This document shows, in pieces, positions 14,201 through 25,458 of a stretch of 60,000 nucleotides of DNA; position 1 is the stretch's first letter, and each line of letters begins with the position of its first letter. The notes below the pieces were generated by a model. It was given only the letters and a program-made list of their open reading frames with translations, had not been told where the DNA came from and ran no database searches. The position numbers and the translations under genes were made by a program. Source of the stretch: Bugula neritina (lineage: Eukaryota > Bryozoa > Gymnolaemata > Cheilostomatida > Bugulidae); NCBI GenBank assembly GCA_964035545.1, contig OZ037765.1:25044504-25104503 (forward strand). The letters run 5' to 3'.

Positions 14201-17200
14201 AGAAGTTGATTTGCTATTCTTCCTGCTGGCAAATTGATTGCAACTGATTCTGCTAATTATCAGAAGGCTGTTTCAGCTAAGCTTTGAGATTATAATATAG
14301 CAATATCCTGGTTGCAATGAGCTAATAGCACTAGTGTTGTTAGCAATTAAATTTTCCTCAAAAACTTTTTCCTCTCGTTTAAAAAAAACTGCAGAAAGCA
14401 TTTTTTTCTCTGGTCAGCCGTTTTTTTTAAATTCTGAGATCTAGTTTTTAAATCTAGTAAAGGTAGAATATTGAGCAAATCTTTATAGTGCATTTAACTG
14501 CAAATCTTGCCAGTGTGTCTCTTTACAGGCCAATAAATTGATAAATTGAGAAAAAACTGGCTGTTTCTGGTTTTATTATTTGTTATAGAAATTGTGAAAT
14601 ACTATCTCTGATTAATAGTAGAGTAGCTGGAAGTGGGATTATATATTACATGCTATAGTAGATCATTCTGTTGCAGGTTCCACAGGTCCATCTGCAGGGC
14701 GATTCTCCAACCTGAGCTTACCTGTTGAAATACATTACCTGGTGATAATAGGAGTCATCGGTCTGTTCATAATCCTCGTTGCTATAGATATGATATGTTT
14801 CTGCTCAAGAGACTGGGGTTTGCTGGCCTGTATTTGCACCGGCACCAGTTCTTCACCAAAGCATCCCGTAGGGGATATTATATCTTTAGATGATGCCGAG
14901 TATGTATAATATTTCATATTTACGTAAACACGGATTACTAATTTATCCATTTTCTAATGCGCATTGTGTGAAATCATTCTAAAGTAGCACTTTTTCTGCG
15001 AAGAATTAAGATATATGGGTCCTGGTGTAAAAATAAGCAATTGTAAGCTTGAATCAATACGATAGTTAAATTTATCTATCAGCACTTTTTTCTCACAAAC
15101 AAAACAGCTGCGTGATATCATCAACTTTCATATAAGGAAAACCCATACTTGGTTGAAAGTATTTTATTTGAAAAGTGATATGTTGGTTTAATTTTACTTT
15201 GTAATGTGGCATGAGTTTGCGTTGAATTTCATTGTTCCAATGAGTCACTTAACATAATGCAGGTTATGAAATTAAACTAGTCAAATAATGGAGTTATGCA
15301 TGAAGGTTCACTTGAAGTGTTGTGTGTTTCATAACTCATCCATCACGTGAAAGTCTAAAAGTCTAAAAGTGCAGGTCACATTTTAATGATTTTATAAAAG
15401 AAAAGCCTCTAGGCTACAGTTGGCTAAATTAAAGTTCAAATCACTGTACTAGAATGGTCTCATGAGCTGAGGGTTTATTGTGTGAATTGCTGATTCAAGG
15501 TTAAGTAACAGTACCAGGTAATGCAGTGCTATTGATAAGTGTTGAAGTATAATATTGAACCAGTAGTGCACTTGAACCTATTTAATATTTATAACTCACC
15601 TTGTTGGTTTTATCAAATTCAGTGCCGGAGTTTAACTAAAGTATAGAAGGATTATGTTACCTTTTTCTCCTTATCGCCTATGTTCTATTCCAGAGGCATA
15701 TAGGGCATACCATAGCTTATTTTAAAATTGATTCCCCAATGTCGCTACATAAAAATTTATATGGGTGGAATCTATTAAAGTTGTAGCTTTCTTCATATTG
15801 ACCAACTTTCATTATGATTACTATAAATAGGAGCTAAACACTGCAGGTAATCCAAGACTTGATTTAAGTTTGTTGATGCTTAATAAACCTGCATGGTTTA
15901 GTATAACTACAAGTATATTGCATTCCTTTATACCCCTATCGATAGTAAACTACACCTCAAAGCTTGCGGTGATGCCTGTTTTATTGATTGAAAGCACTGA
16001 AACGGCCAAAGGCTGGGTTAAATAAGTTATCAAGTATAACAGGATCTGGAGCACACCCAACACTATCATTTGCAGCTCCACCCTTAACGCCAATACACAG
16101 ATTAATGCACTGTTATAATAGCCTAGTAACCACGCCAGTGACTCTAGGCTAGCATATCATTCAGTAATTAGCTCATTCACAAACCCTTATTATAGGGGTT
16201 CAATGCCACTTTCTCACTTAGCTGTGTTCTGCCATCTAGGTGATGGTTTATTCCATTTAAACTTATAAAAAATAGTTTCTCTTGAATTTTGGTTATGGCA
16301 ATTTTTCTGCATTAGGATATAAAATAAAGCAAGCGAATTTAACAATTGCCATACAATGCCTAGTAATTTCTTGTAATAATTAAGTTGAACTACAATTCAC
16401 TCTTCAAAACCATTTTAACACGAGCAGTAGGCGTCTGATATATACACTCTCTTATTTACCAGAAGTCGATCACTGACCAGTGATGTAGATTTGGCTAGCA
16501 AGACTCCAGCTGCAAGAGAGACATCATTGTAAGCTTATTTCCAAACACACCATACGCTCAGTCTGCCTGCTCCGTTTACCTTCACCTGTTGGCTTTCCCT
16601 TTCTTATGTTAATACGTTTAAGGTCCGGCATTGTGGTGTCTTCCTCAAATAGAATGTGTCAACTTGAGCTCTGTAGGAGCAGCTGCTAGATCCCGTATAA
16701 GATTACATGGTTACTGTCAATGTTCTGTGTGATTGCAGCTCAGTGACCACAGCTGGCTCTAGAGATCCCGCCACTCATGGTCAAGAAAATAAAGTGTATC
16801 AGTAAGCACTTCTCAGCCACTATAGCACTCCTCACTAATGATTTCACGCTTTCATATATTATATCGAAGCTTATTTTTACTCCTCGGTTGATTGTTTGAG
16901 CTTTACGTTGTTTTTCTGGCGTTAGAATCCTCCCCACTCGTACCATGCTTTCTGCAGCTTGAGTGTGTTAACTAAAAATTGTGATTTTTATTGTTGAGGT
17001 ATTGGGGAGCTGAAAGCACTTTGGTATTTTTGACCATGTAGTGGCATGCCTTCCTGCTTGCACTAACCGTAGGTTAGAGGTGCTAACACTTATCTGAAAT
17101 GTGTCTTGCTCAATAATCTTAAATTTTGTGCACCGCTCTGTATTTGATTTCTGACATTTGTGAAATTCAGTATCTTTTGTCTTGGTAAAGGCTGTTAACC

Positions 17201-20200
17201 CTCATTGCCTAGCCTTCGGTAGCTCAAAACTAAATTACTAATTATTTTCTCAACTTCCAAGAGCCTCATTGATTGCCTAAAATCGATGTATAAGTATGTA
17301 CTGCCCACATCATTACGCCTAAACTGTTATCAAAGGAAGTTTTAGTGTAATAATTCAATCTCTAGTTTTTCAAGGAGTTATTCGAGCATTCAGCATGTTT
17401 AAGGATCTTCAGCTATAAATAGTTGGGTGAAATTAGATTTTAACTCAATTTTTACACTAAAATCGTAACAATTTCTAACTTTATTTTGGAGTGGGCCTTT
17501 GATTTTATGTAGATTTCACCAACACATTTGTCATAGTTTTGGATGATGAGATTTTTTTGCATTTTAAAGCAATCCTAATTATGCAATTGATCCATGATCT
17601 TCATTTTCCTTTAGCAGCTAGCTTTTCCTTTTCATTGGCCGAAATTTTAAAACTTTACCCTGCACAGCTTTGTGGTGTCGTATATACATGTAGCATATCC
17701 AGAGCTTATAAGGTTGCTAAAGGGTTGAAGCTTAGAAAAAATAGCGCCTTCTTAACGGTGGCAAATATTTCACCTACACATTAGTTTTGCCTTGCATCAT
17801 GTTATTTACTATTAATACACACCAAGCTGTTATTTCTAGGTACAACAGTCAACAGCCTGGTGGGAATGCCCTGACGTCATTTAGGTCTGCAGCTAATGGG
17901 TCTGCAGTTGAAGAGGAGCCATCTTCCCATGAATACATCAACACAAGCAGATTGAACAGGCCACCTGTGGCCACTGCAGGGCAGCTGTCAAGAGAGGTAC
18001 ACTGAACTCCTAATAAAGCTTGTATCGTAAATCTACTGCTTGCAATTTACATTTCGTGTAATTTGATGTTTATCTGCCACTGTACAGAGGCACGCCCAAC
18101 TGCTGAGTGCGGAATGCTTGCTCTATCACCCATTTCCATTCAGTTTTATAGGGTGTAATAACTATACCAATAGGCTTAGCTTCACTTAACACCCTTTATT
18201 CTATAACCAGAATGCAGCACCCAGTTTCACTTATATATAAAATTATCTTGGTAAATGAGTTCTACACACAATATTTTATTGTTTTTGGTTGCTAAAACAA
18301 AGCAGATTTTGAGGATGTAGAGAACTTTCTAAGAATCTACCATTAAATTCTTAAAGCTAAGATTCCTTCAATAGATTTGGTTTTATTGGCTTTGTCTTGA
18401 TTTCTTTGTTAGTCACCTTTGTGGGTGTGGTTGGTATTTTAGATTGATTCATTTAGTCCCATTTAAACAAAGGCACCTCATTAGTTGCTCTCTTTTATAC
18501 TATTTGTTATGAAGTAACTAAGATTAAATAATTCAAATACTTGTTATTCATTAAAAATTAAATTTTGATCACTAATAGCTTAAATTAGTTTGTTTTACTA
18601 TATTGGCACAAGAACATATGAATATTAGTTATTGTATGCTTATAATTTCCTAAAAAGTCTCATGCCTACTCGGGAGGCTTTGCATACATTTTATAATTAT
18701 GTCTGTATAAAAAGAACTGGTCGTTAGGCATGTGCTAGATAGCAAGGTATAATAATTATAGGCTACATTCTTTACATCTTATGCTAATCAAACTAGCATT
18801 AAGTTTTGTATTACAATTTACAATAAACATTGTTGGAAAGACTATAAATCAGTATTAAGTGGGGAAACACCCATTCTAACTATCTACACTGTGATCTTCT
18901 CACCAAGCTGCACCTGGCCAGAGCTTACGTGGCCTTCTAAATCCTGGCTGGAGGAAGCATACAGGTAGAAGCTGCTCCAATCACATTCTTTTTTGACACG
19001 CCTTCTTGTTACGTCCTATAATTTATTCTAATGCAATTCTCTCTTCTACCATTTTACTGGTGGGTCTCCAATTCTGGGCGTATAAGTAGAAGTGTTGAGT
19101 GACTAATCTATGTTAAGCCTGCCTGGTAAACCACATAAATTAACCAATCTCACCATTAAGACTTTAAATATAAAAAATGTTGTTGAAGATAGACTGACTG
19201 TCTTAATCTCTTAAAGACTGTATTCCAGACTAGTAATGAGACTGGTATAAAGTCCTAAGCATATTTTACACTTGAATTTTCACCCTGAGGAATCTTACTC
19301 TTAGTCTAGTAATATTCTTCAGAATGCAAGACCAAGTGGTAGAAGTGCCCTGGGGGTTGTGACGAAATGAATAAATAGTTGCAAATGATCAACCATTCAA
19401 TCAGATTAAAGCAAAATTTTTAACTTCTAAAGTTACAAAATTGATATCATTCACCATGTATAATATCAATTTTTTGAAATATACAAAAAGCATATTTTTA
19501 TGTTTTCTATGATGAAACATTAGCTAGTGGCAAAGATACATTGGTTTTTATTCTATAAAACTTTCATAAAATAGCTAATTAACTATAATTTTTATTTATA
19601 CTACTTGTTAGTGTTTTATGTTAACTTTATATATTTTTAGCTTCCAGAACATAGTAGGCCGTATAACTCAGGGCAGCCTGTTCCTCAGCCTCGAGTTCCA
19701 TCTAGAAGTTATTCTCGTAATCAGTATGCTGGTGAGGACAGCGGTTCTATGGTGAATCAGCAGCAGCACACCATGCCATCTGCTGGAGATAGAGTTGATG
19801 TATACAGGTCAAATATCAGACCTTACACACCTACCTCCAGATATCCTCGTTCTCAGGTTGAATATTCTGTTTACAATAATTTTATACTAGGTGGACTAAA
19901 TTTGAACTCTATAGTTAAATCAGTAAAGAGTCAACACACTGCTATGTAAAATGCTTAACTAGAAAAGTTCACTCTGTAAACAATTCTTAGTCCCTAGTTC
20001 TTACAAGTCTTTATTCTTAAGCAGGCTTTGACCTAATTATTCTCAATACCTTTTAAAGAAAGGTAAACATGTTGAAAATCAATATCATACTGGTTCTGCT
20101 TAGTTCAGCTATACTGAATCATAAACAGATAAACATGTTTACTTTGTAATAGAATGAGGAAAAAGCTAATCATCAGGATATAATATGTGGTTCTAGTACT

Positions 20201-20521
20201 GCATTTTCAAATTTAACTCGAAATCCTGAAAAACTTCACCTCGATGTTATTTATATGCAGCCAATTAATAAAAACTGCCATATATTGATTTCTGCAGAAA
20301 ATTAATTATAGTTTGGCTATTGATATGCATTTTAGTTAAACCTGTTCTCTGTTGGATACCAATTGCCAGTTCAAAGATGTTAAAGCAGGCAACAGAATAA
20401 AAAATGGCTTTCATATTAAAAATAATTGTTTTTTATTTATTTACAGCAATATGGTATGAACGGTGCCAGCAACTATAGAGCAAATGGTCCTGCACCAGCA
20501 ATCAGACCCACTGTCATATAG
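2188..20521 (+). CDS. NCAM / Fasciclin-II-like cell adhesion molecule (5 Ig + 2 FN3 + TM), 20 coding exons
   Basis: Homophilic neural-type adhesion receptor of the plasma membrane. Coding exons: 2188-2260, 3148-3367, 3459-3595, 3924-4058, 5404-5544, 5932-6044, 6177-6381, 6560-6717, 7253-7436, 8012-8235, 8378-8669, 8916-9044, 9617-9744, 11097-11262, 14677-14899, 16463-16528, 16739-16801, 17840-17996, 19641-19856, 20447-20521. All phases agree, giving 3105 nt and 1034 aa. Order: signal peptide (about 1-24), Ig1 (~30-143), Ig2 (~145-235), Ig3 (~236-341), Ig4 (~342-455), Ig5 (~456-570), FN3 (~575-670 and ~671-768), membrane segment (~789-810), tail to 1034. Five Ig plus two FN3 is the NCAM/Fas2 layout, and the membrane exit (IDMICFCSRDWGLLACIC) resembles NCAM, with cysteines that could be palmitoylated. 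Ig5 lacks both usual cysteines. The tail has a Grb2-type Tyr motif (EYIN) and ends in TVI, a class I PDZ ligand. Orthology to NCAM rather than another Ig-FN3 receptor is inferred from domain order and the membrane region. Confidence 0.88.
2350..2780. repeat. Patchy ACT/AGT-rich tract in the first NCAM-like intron
   Basis: Two patches, about 2355-2515 and 2735-2790, consist of units such as ATCATT, AGTGTGAGTATC, ACTAGTAGTAGT and AGTACTAGTAGTACTAGT. Both lie just downstream of the signal-peptide exon. Confidence 0.55.
11263..14676 (+). other. Intron of the NCAM-like gene before the transmembrane exon (3.4 kb)
   Basis: This is the longest intron of the gene, between the second FN3 domain and the transmembrane exon. 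Vertebrate NCAM uses splicing around this point to choose between membrane-spanning and GPI-anchored forms, so I looked for a GPI-type terminal exon, but found no convincing hydrophobic exon with a stop and splice acceptor. The open frames at 12627-12833 and 13232-13559 show no family resemblance and look like chance. Confidence 0.4.
14677..14899 (+). CDS. Transmembrane exon of the NCAM-like gene
   Basis: This exon encodes the linker after FN3-2, a single 20-22 residue hydrophobic helix (about residues 789-810) and the start of the cytoplasmic tail. The helix is followed by a Cys-rich juxtamembrane strip, CFCSRDWGLLACIC, whose pattern matches the NCAM/Fas2 family as I remember it. The acceptor is TTGCAG at 14671-14676 and the donor GTATGT begins at 14900. 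Phase 1 in and phase 2 out fit both neighbours. Confidence 0.85.
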
Positions 20522-20770
20522 AGTTACCCATCACAAATACTCTTCCTGTCTACTGATAAAACTAGAACCTAGACCACTGATATGCATTAACACTATTTAT
20601 ATACATGTAGTCACGCTCATATACTGTAAAATTATTGTCTAATTGTATTTTTTGCTGTGTATTTAGTGGGGCAATAGTGATTTTGCTTATTTTAAAATAT
20701 GTAAATATAGAAAATTATAGTCATAGATATAATTATAACATAAGTTTATCAAACAAGCAAATGTTTCTAT

Positions 20771-20776
20771 TTTATT
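20771..20776 (-). terminator. Candidate poly(A) signal of the TRIB gene
   Basis: Reads AATAAA on the minus strand, about 190 nt past the TRIB stop codon. Confidence 0.4.
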
Positions 20777-20880
20777 TAATTTTTTAAACAAAATACAACT
20801 TTTTCAAAACAAAACAGTCTCCAGTTCAGTTGACTAAAGGAGATTTTCATCATAAAATACCAATTGAAATTGAATACAAA

Positions 20881-20886
20881 AATAAA
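20881..20886 (+). terminator. Candidate poly(A) signal of the NCAM-like gene
   Basis: First AATAAA after the stop codon at 20521, at a distance of 360 nt; a second is at 20935-20940. It lies past the opposing TRIB signal. Confidence 0.4.
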
Positions 20887-20964
20887 TTATAACATATGTA
20901 TTGATAGCCCAAGGCAATTTACAAATTCAATTGCAATAAACTATTTTTACAAAATAACAGAACA

Positions 20965-22451
20965 TTAAGCATTACTGTACAGGGCGAACTTAGGGTGTGT
21001 CTCATTAATGCTGCAGGGTACCAAATGATCATGGGCTTTATTAGCAGCTACTCGAGCATTTGTCACTACATATGTAGACTGAGTAATCTTAAGCCATGGG
21101 TGTTGTAGGGTTTCATCAGCAGTGAGCCGATCATAGGCATCTCTCCGTAACAAATTACGTATAAGACACTTGGCTTTGGTCGACAAGTAGTTTGGAATGC
21201 TGAAGTGGCCACGCTTGATCTTCTCAAACAGTTTAGTAGGGTCAGTTTCTTGAAACGGGTATCTTCCTATTAACATAGTGTATAGCATAACCCCAGAACT
21301 CCATTGATCAGACATTTTTCCAGAATATCCAGATTGAGCTCGTTCTAATATTTCAGGACTAACGTAGGCTGGGCAGCCCTGTTTATCACGAAGAGTGTCG
21401 TCTTCATCTTCCAATAGATGACTATCTTCTAAACCTTCTAACTGAATCCTTGTTCTATAGTTACAAATAACCATCATTAATGCTTGCATGAGCACAATAA
21501 CATCGTGGGATGATGCAATGCTATAAATAGGTATAGTGTAATCAATAGAAGGCAAGCAATGCAGTAAATATTGCACAATCGTGACGCAGTCAGTGAACTT
21601 GGCATGCTAATAATTATATAACACTTGAATAGTTGTCTGAAATGAATAGGTCATAAACACTTTTGTATTTTATATAATATTTACCAACCTTTCTGGATTT
21701 GTGAAGACAAATTTTCGTAGCTTGAGATCTCTTATTACTACACCATATTCATGGCACTGTGCAACTGACTCGGCTATCTGTTTGAACAATGCTACTGCCT
21801 CCTCTTCCTTCAAACGTTTCTTTCGTCTAACATATGAATGTAGATCTCCATAGTTCTTGTCAAAGAACACATACACGAATTTATCTCCTTGTATGATTTC
21901 GTGGATCTTGACAACTGATGTATTTTCATAAAGGCGGCAGTAGGCAGCTATTTTAGCTCGATAATTATCTTGTGTAAATACCTGAAACATCATACCATGA
22001 TAGCATTAAATAAAACTAGTAACTAGTAGCACTAGAAAAAAAAACAAAAAACTGAACCATAAATATCATCAGCAAATAAAAACAACATCTAGGGGCTTAC
22101 TTTGCATATTTTTTCTTGATTTGTATGAATATTAACAGCTTTGTACACATGATTATTCATCAATTGTTCAACAAGTAGGTAGGTGCCTATTTGTAAAATT
22201 CCTTCTTGTGCATCATTAATAACCGGAGGTGTGTTTGGTTGTAACTCCGGGCTTAGGCCTCCAGAAATAGGAGGTGTTGTAGGGGGTGAATAGATTCGGT
22301 CTGATGCAGTATATATCTGCTCTGGAGTATAGAGTTCTGAAGTAGGGGAACTTGTTTCGTACTGTTCCTCATCTTTACTATGGCGAGGCGGTATTATAAC
22401 TGTGGGTGTAGGTCCATTCAAGGATCGGCGTCGAGAGGTGAGGCTTGTCAT
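20965..22451 (-). CDS. TRIB: Tribbles pseudokinase, 3 exons, 377 aa
   Basis: Scaffold pseudokinase that in other animals brings substrates to the COP1 ubiquitin ligase and binds MEK/AKT. Exons on the minus strand: 22451-22101, 21981-21689, 21454-20965, joined in consistent phase (0, then 2). A Ser/Pro-rich N-terminus (~1-95) is followed by the pseudokinase domain (~96-335). Diagnostic sequence: IRDLKLRKF at 200-208 (the Tribbles form of the catalytic loop, HRD His replaced), GLE at 222-224 where a kinase has DFG (vertebrate TRIBs have SLE), then GCPAYVSPE and SDQWSSGVMLYTMLIGRYPF. The C-tail carries DHLVP at 357-361, close to the DQxVP COP1-binding motif. Length is slightly above vertebrate TRIB1-3. 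Which vertebrate paralogue it is nearest to cannot be said. It faces the NCAM-like gene tail to tail. Confidence 0.95.
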
Positions 22452-25400
22452 GGTATAATGAGATATGGTGAGGGTAAACGGGTTAGGTTAAGCCAACTCC
22501 TTACTTCTATCCATTGTATTCTTTATTAAAATGGTAAGGCTCTGTAAAACAAAGGCCTATAAATTAATGAGTAATCAATGCAAACTGACAGATGATTCAA
22601 AATTAGTGGTTGGTTGGGCAAGAGTGGGGATTTGTAAAACATAAGGGCTTGGTGGGACTTAGAAATCTGTATTGAATACTACTAGCAAGATGACTGAAAT
22701 TTAGTTTTTGAACTTGATCATGATGTATTTCACTCTTTTCCCAGTTCAAAAATGACAGGCAATATCAGTTTCTCAAATTACAGGGAAGTTTAATATCAAA
22801 ATAGCATTATATAAAATAGCTAGATTGACACAATAAGTACCTGCTCATACTCATAGTTACCGAATTGCAACAACAACAAAATTATGGATGACTGAAGAAA
22901 TCAAATGTTGTCAAGTAGCATAAATGATAAAATCTCTAACAGTAGCAAAACCCTAAAAAGAACTACAGCTTATTGAATTTGATATCATATAATTATATGT
23001 TAAATATGTTTTAGTTGTGGCTGAGCCTGATAAGTAAATCAAAATAGTTACAAAGAATTAAACTAAAATAGAATCTCGATACTCCAACTTAGCATCTATT
23101 CAAATTTCCTTTTGTCAAAATGATAATTATAATATTAAACTTAATTGCATCAGTCTAACTTTATGATTAATCTTGGAGTCTTTGACTATTGCTATTGGAA
23201 TTTCTAGAAGTAGAAGAACAAAGTATAAATATAACTATAACACTAACAGTATAATAATAAGATTAAAACAAACTAAAACTTAAAAATCAAGTGTAAAAAA
23301 TGATCTCACCTTCAAGTTCTAACTTTTTAAGGCTTTAAATCTTGAAGGAATCCAATATGAAAATGATGTATTCGCTGTGAGTGTGATGAAAATTTTAAGT
23401 GAAATTCAAAATTCAAGGTTTGAGAATTAATATAAATTTGAGTCGAAGCTGTAGTACTAGTACTGGGTCTACTTCTAGTGACTTCAGACTCTGAGTCTGT
23501 TGACGGGTTAAAGTTGATTAAGTTTTACGGTTACTGTGTTAGTTTTACGATGTTTTGTTATTGTGGCAAAGACACGAGCTTGTTCAGAGTTTTAAGGCAG
23601 GCTCCGGCCAACAAAACAAAGCTACTAACACTCCATGATGGTGATAAATAAGTGTGAGGCACAATCACTATCCGAATATGATTATCGACATAGATGTTGG
23701 CTATGATTTCATTTTGTATTGTGCAATAGCATTGCGAAATCGATGTAAGTATCGTTGCGCCAATGGGTCGCAACTCAAATAATGACGGATCGCTTGATTC
23801 AATTGGGCCATAACAACAACATATCACAAATTATTTTTTTTTTAAATTAAATTATCACAACTGTAGGTATTTAAAAAAGCAAATTGTTTTGCTCTAATCT
23901 TTATACGGACAGCTTTTGCTGAGTACTTTTGCAACAATGCAATTGCGGATTCTTTTTAAGTAGTCGTGCTGATTAGTGGAGCAGACAACTACTATAGTAA
24001 TAATGGCCCACTAATTTGAATTATAACGCGTTCGCTCTACCCATTGATTCAGTGGCTCTAACATTATGGCCAATGAATAATCCAATGATTTGTACCTTTG
24101 CAATTAATGTGAGTTATCTTCCCTAAAAAGTAGGTTGTGCAAAAAACATTTGTATAATATATTATTATTATGATAGTAAAATGTATTGCTTCACACTGAA
24201 GTTAACTGCTACGATTTTAATTTAACATAGGAAAATGTAAATTTGACAGTATGAAAACCCTTGCTGATTTTTTAGTGGTAGTTTATGGATGATGTTGAAT
24301 GGCTATACCCTGCAACAACTTAATAATGTTGCTGCCTGTAATCATAATCCTAATTTTCGCAATAGTATATTTTTGCACACAAAGCCTTTTTGAGATGTGA
24401 GCATGGAGCAATATATTTTGTAATAAGTTAAGTGAAATTGTACTATGATAACTTTGCATGGCACGAGCTATTGAGTTTCCCTTTTGTCTTCTCACTGAAC
24501 ATAGAAGAAATTAAGTATTTACCTGATTATGCTTTATCACCATCCTTCAAAATTCGCATCAAATAAAATGTTAAAAAAACCAGTTAATCCTATGTTGCAT
24601 TGGTCAAACAAACAAACTCCATGCATGTATTTTTGAAATTGACTTGATTATATTAATTTTTCTTAGCATATTTCATGCATCTATTTAAGTGCCTGTGTTA
24701 TTCGCACGCATCAGTATTGCCAGGTGTTAGCTCATTCATATATTGATATGAGTGAGTATCTAAATAGTTATTTTCATCAACGCAGTAAAAATTCATTGGG
24801 TAACAAGGCTTTCGCTGCTGTTGTTTTTGTGAAGGAAACAATTTAACAACTATTTTAGTTATACTGCTTTTAGACCAACATGACAAATGAAGATTTTATT
24901 TATATTGAAAAGTTAAACCAGATTGGTTTAAGGAAATACAGTTAGCTATTTTCAATACAGTGGAGTTCTATGATTTCAAAGAAAGCTTTAAAGTAAATTA
25001 TTTCTTTTTTGGAAATTAAGAGTTTTCTTTTAAGTTTATGGAAAAGAACAGACAACTTTCAAGTAAGACAAGTTGTAAATAAGTAGGTAGAACAATAATT
25101 TAGTGAATTTATTTAATTATATCAAATTTGTAATTAAGTTACTAAAAGTGTGTATACATAATATGCTTTAATTATACTTATACAAAGTACATATGTAATA
25201 TATTATACATAATAAGGAAAGCAATTGTAACTTAAATATCAAGAAAAAATAAACAATATTACAATATAATGAAAATCTGAGAGGCGTAGTAGCAAAGATG
25301 CAGTCTAATGTTCATGTTCTACGAATTTCTACAATAAAATATATTACAATAGCTGAAGCCAACAAATAATACAAGTATTCCTTGATAATTATATAATAGT

Positions 25401-25458
25401 GCTCTACATGAGACTGAAGTCTGTACGCTTTAGCTGGTTGTCTTCTAAGATTGAAATC
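22452..25458. other. Intergenic region: TRIB upstream side and FABP 3' flank
   Basis: Three kilobases without a gene I can support. The part next to TRIB should hold its promoter and any non-coding first exon. It contains a short ACT/AGT-rich tract around 23450-23505, similar in style to tracts near other gene starts here. The part near 25100 has TTTATT at 25108-25113, which would be AATAAA for the FABP transcript about 350 nt past its stop. The open frames at 23558-23827, 24283-24495 and 24698-24886 have no recognisable content. Confidence 0.45.
25108..25113 (-). terminator. Candidate poly(A) signal of the FABP gene
   Basis: AATAAA on the minus strand about 350 nt past the FABP stop codon. 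Confidence 0.35.

Larger units (their letters stand above)
20522..20964. other. Shared 3' region between the convergent NCAM-like and TRIB genes
   Basis: Only 443 bp separate the two stop codons. For the + gene the first AATAAA after the stop is at 20881-20886, with another at 20935-20940. For the - gene an AATAAA (TTTATT on +) lies at 20771-20776. Used together they would give 3' UTRs that overlap by roughly 100-150 nt. The sequence is very AT-rich and non-coding. Confidence 0.5.

Noticed and set aside
11263-14676. Alternative GPI-anchor exon for an NCAM120-like form
   Set aside because: No exon with acceptor, hydrophobic tail and stop could be found by eye.
23558-23827. 89-aa minus-strand open frame upstream of TRIB
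   Set aside because: No family resemblance, no splice or promoter context; probably chance.
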